A stretch of 6,864 nt of DNA from Candidatus Njordarchaeota archaeon (GTDB lineage Archaea > Thermoproteota > JANJXX01 > Panguiarchaeales > Panguiarchaeaceae). The translations under genes and the position numbers were made by a program. Location: contig JAGSHR010000072.1 in the NCBI GenBank assembly GCA_029855985.1, positions 1-6,864 on the forward strand. Direction: 5' to 3'. How positions within the stretch are numbered: the first letter of the stretch is position 1; each line of letters starts with the position of its first letter. Below the pieces are notes generated by a model. That model did not search any database and was not told the DNA's origin. It worked only from the letters and a program-made list of their open reading frames with translations. Shown piece by piece: positions 1 through 5,392 of this stretch.

Positions 1-19
1 AGATGTGTATAAGAGACAG
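1..19 (+). other. Tn5/Nextera mosaic-end adapter remnant (artefact)
   Basis: The first 19 bases read AGATGTGTATAAGAGACAG, identical over the full length to the hyperactive Tn5 mosaic end used in Nextera tagmentation libraries. Its position flush with the sequence end is what untrimmed adapter at a contig end gives. It should be trimmed and not interpreted as biology. The upstream part of the PadR promoter is therefore missing, because only about 39 genuine bases remain before the start codon. Confidence 0.97.
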
Positions 20-45
20 GTATTATATTAGACAATATATTTTGT

Positions 46-53
46 GAGGAGGT
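46..53 (+). promoter_or_regulatory. Shine-Dalgarno site that sets the PadR start
   Basis: GAGGAGGT matches the anti-Shine-Dalgarno at the archaeal 16S 3' end and ends 5 nt before the GTG at 59. An in-frame GTG at 44 overlaps the upstream edge of this site and has no site of its own, so the GTG at 59 is the better start. Confidence 0.85.
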
Positions 54-58
54 ATATT

Positions 59-412
59 GTGAGTGACGATACTGATATCCAAATATGGAGCACCGAGATT
101 AGAAGAGGTGTTATCGAATTGAGTATAATGGCCCTACTCGAGAAAAAGAAAATGTACGGGTATGAAATCGCAAAAAAACTGAGAGCATTAACAAACGAAA
201 TACTCACTATCGAGGAGGGAACCCTATATCCCCTATTGAGGAGATTAGAGAAGAAGGGTTGGGTAGAAGTTGAATGGATCATTGCTGAGGGAAGACCAAG
301 AAAATACTATAAGCTAACTGAACGAGGCAAAATTGCGCTTGAAAAAATGAAGTTTCACTGGAAATTACTAGTAGCCGAAGTTAATAAGGTTGTGGAGGGC
401 GATCTTGAATGA
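59..412 (+). CDS. PadR-family winged-helix transcriptional regulator
   Basis: A 117-residue cytoplasmic DNA-binding protein of the PadR family, which usually represses membrane-protein and multidrug-exporter genes. The family pattern is complete: an N-terminal helix with a hydrophobic run (RGVIELSIMALLE, residues 16-28), the GYEI motif (34-37), the recognition-helix region EGTLYPLLRRLEKKG (53-67), and the wing ending in RKYYKLTERG (81-90). A short C-terminal helix (about 91-113) is the usual dimerisation element, so this is a small single-helix-tail PadR. I chose GTG 59 over GTG 44 because of the Shine-Dalgarno spacing. The stop overlaps the next start as ATGA, so the regulator and the HAAS-domain membrane protein are translationally coupled. 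PadR proteins commonly repress their own operon, but the promoter here is cut off by the fragment end. The ligand is unknown. Confidence 0.96.
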   Translation: MSDDTDIQIWSTEIRRGVIELSIMALLEKKKMYGYEIAKKLRALTNEILTIEEGTLYPLLRRLEKKGWVEVEWIIAEGRPRKYYKLTERGKIALEKMKFHWKLLVAEVNKVVEGDLE

Positions 413-1521
413 GTGAAAAAGAAGCTCTAAGAATAATTGACGAATATCTAGAAGAAGTCGCCGAAGAACTCCCAGAAGAAATAAAAAGCGAAGTCATTGA
501 AGAACTAAGAACCCACTTGATTGAAATGGTTAAAGATATGGGCGGCCTTACTGTTGCTAACGCTAAAAGAGCCATAGAGGAAATGGGGGATCCAAAGAAG
601 CTCGCAAGAGAATTCTTGGAGGTAGAAGCAAAAGAACCAACTAAAAAGAAAGACATTGAGTTCTCATTCAAAATTGGAGATAAACAATACAAATTTGGTT
701 TCTCAATAGATCAAGATCTATTGGATAACATCTACAACATTATGAAGGTCTTGATGACGCTAGTTTTGATAGGCTTTATTATAAGAATATCAGTAGGGTT
801 ACTGTTCTATCCCTTGGAAACAGATATCTCAGGAATTATAATTGATGCTTTAAAGTCCCTTATAATGATATTTGTGCTATTCCACGTGGCTCTTTGGATC
901 TTATCTCAGTTGAGCTCCGAACAAAGCACCTATAGAAAAGAGGTAAAACGCATAGTTAAAGAAAGAAAGAGAAAAGTACGTGAAGAAAAGCCAGCTAATA
1001 AACCAGAGATACGGGGAAGTGGATTACTTATTGGTGGCTCCTTCACAGTCATCATTGGAGTTTTCCTATTGTGGCTAGTAGAGTACATTAGTAGAATCCA
1101 CACTTTGACTTGGGTAACAAAGCTTCTATATGCAAGTTTGAGCTTTATGGTTCTGTTTAACGGCGTGATAATCATATCACGGGCATTCTCATATCTTATT
1201 AACGGCGAAGATAGCCCATTTCTAGCGCTACTAGGTGATATATCTTCGGTTTTCCTTATTCCAAGCCTACTTGTGATAAACATTTACCCTGAGGAACTCC
1301 AGTACCCACTTCCGAACTCTATTTCAGAGTACGAGAATTTCAGTGGATTTGTAAGGGATCTCCAATTTGCCTATGTTCCAAGTCAATATATCACCTTGGT
1401 TCAGTTACTTTCAATACTCTTAGTGGTTCTGATAACAGTTTCAATCGTGTACTATGTCTTAAAGTACAATAAGGAGAAAAAGGATCGGTACTATCAGGAA
1501 ATCCTCAAGTCGCATGTTTAG
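409..1521 (+). CDS. HAAS/DUF1700-like domain polytopic membrane protein, PadR partner
   Basis: A 370-residue membrane protein. Residues 4-75 form an acidic helical domain with the HAAS/DUF1700 look (EALRIIDEYL, then EEIKSEVIEELRTHL, then a conserved-type AIEEMGDPKKLAREFL). This domain is typically encoded directly after PadR genes and is thought to sit in the cytosol. A short probable beta segment (81-101) follows. Six hydrophobic segments can be read at about 110-134, 143-168, 206-228, 236-262, 271-292 and 327-352. A strongly basic loop (about 174-194, rich in K/R) lies between segments 2 and 3, and a probable external loop at 293-326. ATG 409 overlaps the PadR stop as ATGA, with GGAGGG at 394-399 as its ribosome site. 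It is longer than the short DUF1700 proteins. Its role may be sensing or membrane signalling linked to PadR, but the biochemical function of these proteins is not established. Family call good, function unknown. Confidence 0.85.
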   Translation: MSEKEALRIIDEYLEEVAEELPEEIKSEVIEELRTHLIEMVKDMGGLTVANAKRAIEEMGDPKKLAREFLEVEAKEPTKKKDIEFSFKIGDKQYKFGFSIDQDLLDNIYNIMKVLMTLVLIGFIIRISVGLLFYPLETDISGIIIDALKSLIMIFVLFHVALWILSQLSSEQSTYRKEVKRIVKERKRKVREEKPANKPEIRGSGLLIGGSFTVIIGVFLLWLVEYISRIHTLTWVTKLLYASLSFMVLFNGVIIISRAFSYLINGEDSPFLALLGDISSVFLIPSLLVINIYPEELQYPLPNSISEYENFSGFVRDLQFAYVPSQYITLVQLLSILLVVLITVSIVYYVLKYNKEKKDRYYQEILKSHV

Positions 1522-1528
1522 TGCCCTT

Positions 1529-1629
1529 AATTAATCGAGTGGAGTCACTTTTTCAATATAAATATAATAGTTTACATCCTTTTTTATTTATTATTATTAT
1601 GATTTTTGCCGAATTATTGTCGATTAATT
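1529..1629. repeat. 10-bp inverted repeat flanking the intergenic gap
   Basis: AATTAATCGA at 1529-1538 is the exact reverse complement of TCGATTAATT at 1620-1629. The arms are 81 nt apart. The left arm sits just after the stop of the HAAS protein gene, and the right arm runs into the exporter TATA box. This could be an operator pair able to support DNA looping, or chance in A+T-rich DNA; the central CG in each arm makes chance somewhat less likely. It does not resemble the common PadR ATGT-N8-ACAT operator. Confidence 0.4.
1578..1607 (+). terminator. T-rich archaeal-type terminator after the PadR operon
   Basis: A pyrimidine-rich stretch contains T6 (1580-1585), repeated TTA/TTTA units, and ends in T5 before GCC. 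It lies about 60 nt after the stop codon of the HAAS-domain gene and upstream of the next TATA box. Archaeal RNA polymerase terminates at such oligo-T tracts without needing a hairpin, and no good stem is visible here. Confidence 0.55.
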
Positions 1630-1642
1630 TATATATATTTTT
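1625..1642 (+). promoter_or_regulatory. TATA box and BRE-like element for the ABC exporter operon
   Basis: TTTATATATAT at 1628-1638 is the best TATA-like box in the window, preceded by an A-rich BRE-like TTAA. Archaeal start sites usually lie about 25 nt downstream, near 1657-1661, which would give a leader of about 25 nt before the TTG start at 1683. The right arm of the inverted repeat overlaps the upstream edge, where a repressor could block TBP/TFB binding. Confidence 0.65.
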
Positions 1643-1682
1643 GAAGATTATTATGGATTAGTGTTGAAACAGGCGATTTAAA

Positions 1683-2684
1683 TTGGCGATTATTTCCGCG
1701 GAGGGATTAACGAAAAGGTTTGGTTCATTAACTGCTGTCGACCACATAGATTTGAGTGTTGAAGAAGGAGAGATATTTGGGTTCCTAGGTCCAAACGGTG
1801 CTGGAAAGACAACAACTATAAATATGTTAACTACGCTTCTTAAACCTGATGAAGGAGTTGCAATAGTTGCGGGGTACGATGTCACTAAGCAACCCAAAAA
1901 GGTGAGAGAGAACATTGGTATAATCTTCCAGGATATGACTGTTGATAGGAACCTAACAGCCTACGAAAACTTATATATTCACGCGAAGATCTATGGTATT
2001 AAGCCCAGTTACATCAAGCAAAGAATAAGAGAGGTACTAGAGTTCGTTGAGTTAACACAGTGGGAACACGTGGTTTTAAAGAATTTTAGTGGTGGAATGA
2101 TAAGAAGACTAGAAATCGCTAGAGGGTTGATGCATCTCCCCAATATATTATTCATGGATGAGCCAACATTGGGATTAGATCCTCAAACAAGAGCTCACAT
2201 TTGGGAGTACATCGAGAAACTGCGAAGGGAAGCCAATATCACGATATTTCTAACTACCCACTACATGGACGAAGCGGAGAGATTATGCGATAGAGTAGCC
2301 ATAATAGATCATGGAAAAATAATCGCGATTGGTACACCAGAAGAATTGATAGAAAGCATTGGAGGCGAAGTTGTCACAGTGAAAACCGATAAACCCGAAG
2401 AGGCAAAACGCTTAGTTGAACTTCTTCACACAAATGGAGCAATCATTGATTCACAACTCGTTAAAGGCGCAGTATTAAAGTTGACGGTTAGAAATGCTTC
2501 CAAAACCCTACCCGAAATATTTGATATAGCTTACGCAAACAACATAAGGATTGCCCAAATTAGTTACAATAAGCCGACCCTAGAAGACGTTTTCTTGAAG
2601 CTAACCGGCAGGACACTGAGAGATGAAACTTGGTCCTCATTTGATCACATGAGAAATATTATGATGAGGAGGATGAGAAGATGA
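1683..2684 (+). CDS. DrrA-type ABC transporter ATP-binding protein
   Basis: A 333-residue cytoplasmic ATPase subunit that powers an ABC-2 exporter of the daunorubicin-resistance (DrrA) type. All nucleotide-site motifs are intact: Walker A GPNGAGKTT (36-44), Q-loop Gln83, signature FSGGM (135-139, a common DrrA variant of LSGGQ), Walker B ILFMDE (155-160) with catalytic Glu160, D-loop GLDP (164-167) and H-loop His193. The C-terminal extension carries the DrrA hallmark PTLEDVFLKLTGR (about residues 298-310) and ends in a basic MRRMRR tail. The start is TTG: an in-frame TGA lies 18 nt upstream with no ATG or GTG between, and AGGCGAT at 1671-1677 is a weak ribosome site at suitable spacing. The gene overlaps the permease gene as ATGA. 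It follows a PadR module, a frequent setting for multidrug exporters, but the substrate cannot be read from sequence. Confidence 0.96.
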   Translation: MAIISAEGLTKRFGSLTAVDHIDLSVEEGEIFGFLGPNGAGKTTTINMLTTLLKPDEGVAIVAGYDVTKQPKKVRENIGIIFQDMTVDRNLTAYENLYIHAKIYGIKPSYIKQRIREVLEFVELTQWEHVVLKNFSGGMIRRLEIARGLMHLPNILFMDEPTLGLDPQTRAHIWEYIEKLRREANITIFLTTHYMDEAERLCDRVAIIDHGKIIAIGTPEELIESIGGEVVTVKTDKPEEAKRLVELLHTNGAIIDSQLVKGAVLKLTVRNASKTLPEIFDIAYANNIRIAQISYNKPTLEDVFLKLTGRTLRDETWSSFDHMRNIMMRRMRR

Positions 2685-3514
2685 AAACCCTACACGAGCA
2701 AGATTTAAGTGAAGTAAAAAAACTGTCCGAGTTTAAGTCCCCAGGTTTCGAGCTAGGTGTCATCTACGCCAATTTTTACAGAGAAATCAAAAGATTCCTA
2801 AAGGCAAGGTCAAGAGTCATTGGGTCAATTATTCAACCACTCTTCTGGATCATATTCTTTGGGATAGGATGGGCATCGGCTTTTGGTGGAAACACACCGA
2901 ATCCAATGTTTGGCGGTATATCTTACTTGGATTTCCTTCTTCCTGGAGTCGTCATGATGACAGTGTTTTTCGCAGGATTCTTCAGCGGTATATCCGTGAT
3001 ATTTGACAGAGAGTTTGGTTACTTAAAGGAAATCTTGGTTTCCCCTGCGCCAAGGTGGGCAAGTTTACTGGGTAGGGCTTTAGGTTCAAGTGTAGTTGCC
3101 CTGCTTCAAGGATTCCTAATACTGCTCATTGGGTTGCCTTTAACAAGTGATATAAACATATGGAATATTCACATAGTTGTCTTGGCAGCTATCTTGGTCT
3201 CACTGGCATTCACTGGGCTAGGAATCTTATTGGCTTTGAAAATTAGGAGTCACGAGGGATTCCAACTGATAGTAAACTTCCTTGGAATGCCAATTCTGTT
3301 CTCAAGTGGAGCGTTCTTCCCCATAGATACAATGCCTGAATGGATGAAAGCAATTGCTTACATTAATCCACTGACATATGCAGTAGATATTTCTAGGTAT
3401 GCACTTGTGGGTCAAAGCTCACTAAGTTTGATACATGATTTCACGGTGCTATTTTTGTTGGTTATTGTGTTTGGCTTGATTGCATCCTATGCATTCGAGA
3501 GGAGTGGCTTATAA
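2681..3514 (+). CDS. ABC-2 type exporter permease (DrrB-like)
   Basis: A 277-residue membrane subunit of the exporter driven by the preceding ATPase. A cytoplasmic N-terminal stretch with an amphipathic run (about 26-42, ANFYREIKRFLKARSR) leads into six hydrophobic segments at about 46-66, 84-106, 130-151, 163-187, 194-216 and 252-272, the standard ABC-2 fold. Family signatures are the cytoplasmic DREFGYLKEILVSPAPR loop (109-125), which contacts the ATPase in this family, and NPLTYAVDISRY (229-240) after segment 5. The ATG overlaps the ATPase stop (ATGA), and GAGGAGG at 2666-2672 gives a strong ribosome site 8 nt upstream, so the two subunits are likely made in step. Length is normal for the family and no lesion is visible. 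Substrate unknown; drug, lipid or cell-surface material are all possible. Confidence 0.95.
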   Translation: MKTLHEQDLSEVKKLSEFKSPGFELGVIYANFYREIKRFLKARSRVIGSIIQPLFWIIFFGIGWASAFGGNTPNPMFGGISYLDFLLPGVVMMTVFFAGFFSGISVIFDREFGYLKEILVSPAPRWASLLGRALGSSVVALLQGFLILLIGLPLTSDINIWNIHIVVLAAILVSLAFTGLGILLALKIRSHEGFQLIVNFLGMPILFSSGAFFPIDTMPEWMKAIAYINPLTYAVDISRYALVGQSSLSLIHDFTVLFLLVIVFGLIASYAFERSGL

Positions 3515-3540
3515 TCTTCCTAAAAACTCCTTTGAAATCA

Positions 3541-3579
3541 TCTTTTTCTATTTTTGTTTTTTGCTTTTCCTAGTTTTTC
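3541..3579 (+). terminator. T-rich terminator of the ABC exporter operon
   Basis: Five oligo-T runs (T5 at 3543-3547, T5 at 3551-3555, T6 at 3557-3562, T4 at 3565-3568, T5 at 3574-3578) follow the permease stop by about 26 nt. Dense T runs without a strong hairpin are the expected form of an archaeal intrinsic terminator, and the next gene is convergent. Confidence 0.75.
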
Positions 3580-3865
3580 CATGCCAGCACGGTCACAAAA
3601 ATAGGTTTGATGTCGTGATAGATCCGTATATTGAAGTCGTTCCATTTTTGGGTACATTCTTGTATGATACACGGCAGTATCTTTGACTCAGCCATCCTTA
3701 AATTCTTTCGTTAGAGGAAAGAACCATATTGGTCAAAGAAACATTAATAGAAGGGTTAATAAGAACTTCCCCAGTGGGGTCGCTATTGAGCACAGAGAAA
3801 AACTCACGAAAACTTAACGGGAACATGTAGGAAGCTTCACCAAAAACAGCATTGAAATATATCTT

Positions 3866-3880
3866 GGAAAAGATAAAAAA
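3866..3880 (-). terminator. Weak oligo-T terminator for the minus-strand winged-helix gene
   Basis: On the minus strand this reads TTTTTTATCTTTTCC, starting about 47 nt past the stop of the 3927-4721 gene. It is the only clear T-rich stretch downstream of that gene on its own strand. It is shorter than the other terminators in the window, so the call is tentative. Confidence 0.35.
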
Positions 3881-3926
3881 CTGTGGAGCGGATGGAGAGA
3901 GCGCTACCTTTTGGTGTTTCGTTGAT

Positions 3927-4721
3927 TTAAACTGCCGTTACAATGACCATCAAACTCGATATATAGTGCGTTATCAGGGGCACTGTTAGATTCCTCAATA
4001 ATGACTTCTTGGTCACGACAGCGAACGTTGAACTGTATATTAGTAATGATAATAATTGCAGAGGTATAGTAAGCACATAGACGAGTACACGAGTTAACAA
4101 ACCTAAAGCATATAAACCCAAAATGGGAAATGCGAAAAAAGAATAACTGATAGCGTATCCAAAATAGACTCTTAACGCGTTTTCGAATGTGAATGAATGG
4201 TCCAATTTTAGATATACAGGTATTATAACTATCGCAAACAATAATCCAATCACGGTGTACAATAGGTTATCGAAAGTAACTATGATATAGTATGGTAATA
4301 TCGTCACATTGAACACATCGGAAGCGTAAACAATGAAAGCCGTTATAATAACATTAATGATCAATATGGCATCTTTACTGGGCCTCATTACAAGCTTTCT
4401 AACTAAACTTAACAATGTGTCAAAACGCGAAAAAGCCTGATTATCTTTAAACGTTTTACTCACACCTTCATGCATCAATTCATAAACCTTGTATCCGTAC
4501 TCTGTAAGTGAATAAGAACCATCCTCATTTTGTTTTATTAAATCAGACATTAACCTCAAATGATAATACAGTTTTCCTGGCTTAGGTTCTATCTCACTGA
4601 GATCAGTAAAAGTTGCCCTTTCATTATTCCCAATAAACTTTAAGAGTTGTCTCCTAGTTTTATGACTCAAGATTTTAAAAACATCAATCTCTTCGTTTTT
4701 ATTCCCACTTTTTTTACCCAT
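3927..4721 (-). CDS. Membrane-anchored ArsR-like winged-helix regulator
   Basis: A 264-residue protein combining an N-terminal DNA-binding domain with a hydrophobic C-terminal half. Residues 12-86 form an ArsR-like winged helix: the entry helix DVFKILSHKTRRQLLKFIG (13-31), a second helix in TFTDLSEIE, the recognition helix PGKLYYHLRLMSDL (48-61), and the wing SYSLTEYGYKVYELM (69-83). From about 117 onward there are four to five membrane segments (about 117-135, 151-171, 181-209, 211-236, 246-263), faintly like Yip1-type domains. This layout fits an archaeal one-component sensor that binds DNA while tethered to the membrane; the signal and targets are unknown. ATG 4721 is supported by GGTGGTGA (4726-4733 on the plus-strand numbering) 4 nt upstream. 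The gene is last of three on the minus strand, 203 nt after the DUF4405-like gene, and converges on the ABC exporter. Confidence 0.88.
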   Translation of the reverse strand: MGKKSGNKNEEIDVFKILSHKTRRQLLKFIGNNERATFTDLSEIEPKPGKLYYHLRLMSDLIKQNEDGSYSLTEYGYKVYELMHEGVSKTFKDNQAFSRFDTLLSLVRKLVMRPSKDAILIINVIITAFIVYASDVFNVTILPYYIIVTFDNLLYTVIGLLFAIVIIPVYLKLDHSFTFENALRVYFGYAISYSFFAFPILGLYALGLLTRVLVYVLTIPLQLLSLLIYSSTFAVVTKKSLLRNLTVPLITHYISSLMVIVTAV

Positions 4722-4749
4722 GATTTCACCACCTGCAACTACTCTATCG

Positions 4750-4770
4750 CCATTATATCTTTGAAAGGAA
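4750..4770 (-). promoter_or_regulatory. Candidate TATA element for the winged-helix regulator
   Basis: The minus strand reads CAAAGATATAATG here: an A-rich BRE-like piece followed by ATATAA. A start site about 25 nt downstream would fall near 4730, at the ribosome site, which is closer than expected. A different upstream A/T element (near 4778-4790) may be the real one. Confidence 0.3.
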
Positions 4771-4868
4771 AACTACTCATAATATTCGATAAATGACCTA
4801 TTGAAGTGCCAATATAAGTAAAAGAAAACGAGTATTAAAAACTATTTCTAAGCTAAACGAAGCCATAC

Positions 4869-4908
4869 AAAAAATAAAGAATAAATAATATATATTAAAA
4901 AAATAAAC
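4869..4908 (-). terminator. T-rich terminator after the DUF4405-like gene
   Basis: Read on the minus strand, the 55 nt after the stop of the 4925-5266 gene contain T7 and T6 runs joined by an A/T-only stretch. This matches the archaeal oligo-T terminator style and suggests that the winged-helix gene downstream is transcribed separately. Confidence 0.6.
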
Positions 4909-4924
4909 CTACAATGTTGAACTC

Positions 4925-5266
4925 CTATCTGCGTCTCCTTCTCAAACCCAAGAAAAGTTTAATTGCTGGGAAGTTTAGGTAAACATGGACTACAACGGTA
5001 CCACTAAGGAGAATCCCGAATACCTCATGCCAATAGATCCAATCATCTTTCTTTAACCCAAAGATAACGTATTCGCCTGCACGCCTTATACCTTCAGGCA
5101 CTAGGAATAATGGGACACTCGTTACCACGAGAGCTATTGCCATTGTTATCAAGAAAATGGACACTGCCCTTCTAATTAAGAATTTCCTTTTAACAGTCAT
5201 GTCTAGTAAAACAATGATTATCCCACCGACTATTAGGGATAAAACAAAGTACGTGAACATTGTCAT
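4925..5266 (-). CDS. Small three-helix membrane protein, DUF4405/cytochrome b-like
   Basis: A 113-residue membrane protein with hydrophobic segments at about 5-22, 32-56 and 77-106. The charge pattern (KRKFLIRR after helix 1, RRRRR at the C-terminus) puts these ends inside and the N-terminus outside. The last helix begins WHEVFG and contains VVVHVYLNF, which resembles the DUF4405 and related cytochrome b-type pattern in which helix histidines bind b-type haem. Its only histidines are His80 and His94, 14 residues apart on this helix, as in paired haem sites of four-helix cytochromes b. With no histidine in the other helices, axial ligation would need a dimer or a partner; it may also bind no haem. 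ATG 5266 has GAGGTGA (5274-5280) 7 nt upstream; a second ATG lies two codons in. The surface-protein gene ends 126 nt upstream, and a functional link is possible but unproven. Confidence 0.75.
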   Translation of the reverse strand: MTMFTYFVLSLIVGGIIIVLLDMTVKRKFLIRRAVSIFLITMAIALVVTSVPLFLVPEGIRRAGEYVIFGLKKDDWIYWHEVFGILLSGTVVVHVYLNFPAIKLFLGLRRRRR

Positions 5267-5273
5267 GTCTAAT

Positions 5274-5280
5274 TCACCTC
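5274..5280 (-). promoter_or_regulatory. Shine-Dalgarno site of the DUF4405-like gene
   Basis: The minus strand reads GAGGTGA, 7 nt before ATG 5266. This favours the first ATG over the one two codons downstream. I see no convincing TATA box between here and the preceding gene, so this gene may be reached by readthrough from the surface-protein gene. Confidence 0.75.
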
Positions 5281-5354
5281 TCTAATGGGTTTACTTATGA
5301 AATTTAGTCATGGGAACAGTTTACTCTTGTTTGATATTAGTGGTTAAGTGAATA

Positions 5355-5386
5355 GGAGAGAAGAAAGAAATCAAAAAATTGAGAAA
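5355..5386 (-). terminator. Pyrimidine-rich tract after the surface-protein gene
   Basis: The minus strand is almost pure pyrimidine here, with one T6 run and several T3 runs, beginning just past the stop at 5393. It probably terminates part or all of the transcript. Because no clear promoter follows, partial readthrough into the DUF4405-like gene is possible. Confidence 0.5.
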
Positions 5387-5392
5387 TAGTTT

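Larger units (their letters stand above)
3515..3926. other. Convergent intergenic region, no supported gene
   Basis: These 412 nt lie between the plus-strand exporter and the minus-strand winged-helix gene. The left part is a T-rich terminator. The rest has no intact gene with a ribosome site. One plus frame (codons in phase with 3729) reads openly from 3729 to a TAG at 3828 and then again from 3831 to a TAG at 3987. It gives peptide-like segments such as VKETLIEGLIRTS and KTALKYILEKIKNCGA, with two further stops just upstream between 3684 and 3701. A short minus-strand frame of about 42 codons starts with ATG near 3697 and lacks supporting signals. A small GC hairpin (CCCC-AGT-GGGG, 3769-3779) stands out. 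I recognise no RNA gene, IS end or protein family. Confidence 0.6.

Noticed and set aside
20..43. TATA-like sequences between the adapter and the PadR gene
   Set aside because: They are A/T-rich, but a start 25 nt downstream would fall inside or past the ribosome site, and the true upstream sequence is missing.
44..58. GTG at 44 as the PadR start
   Set aside because: The GAGGAGGT ribosome site overlaps it and is correctly spaced for GTG 59 instead.
135..139. Non-canonical ABC signature FSGGM (residue positions in the ATPase at 1683-2684)
   Set aside because: This variant is common in DrrA-type ATPases and all other nucleotide-site residues are intact, so it does not suggest an inactive enzyme.
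381..1283. Minus-strand open frames opposite the PadR and HAAS genes
   Set aside because: They have no start signals and show Ser/Leu-rich antisense composition, while the plus-strand genes match families.
3480..3686. Plus-strand 68-codon open frame overlapping the permease 3' end
   Set aside because: It overlaps the permease gene in another frame, has no ribosome site, and its hydrophobic middle is simply the translated T-rich terminator.
3769..3779. CCCC-AGT-GGGG hairpin as a terminator or RNA element
   Set aside because: The stem is only 4 bp with a 3-nt loop, has no following T tract on either strand, and no RNA family context.
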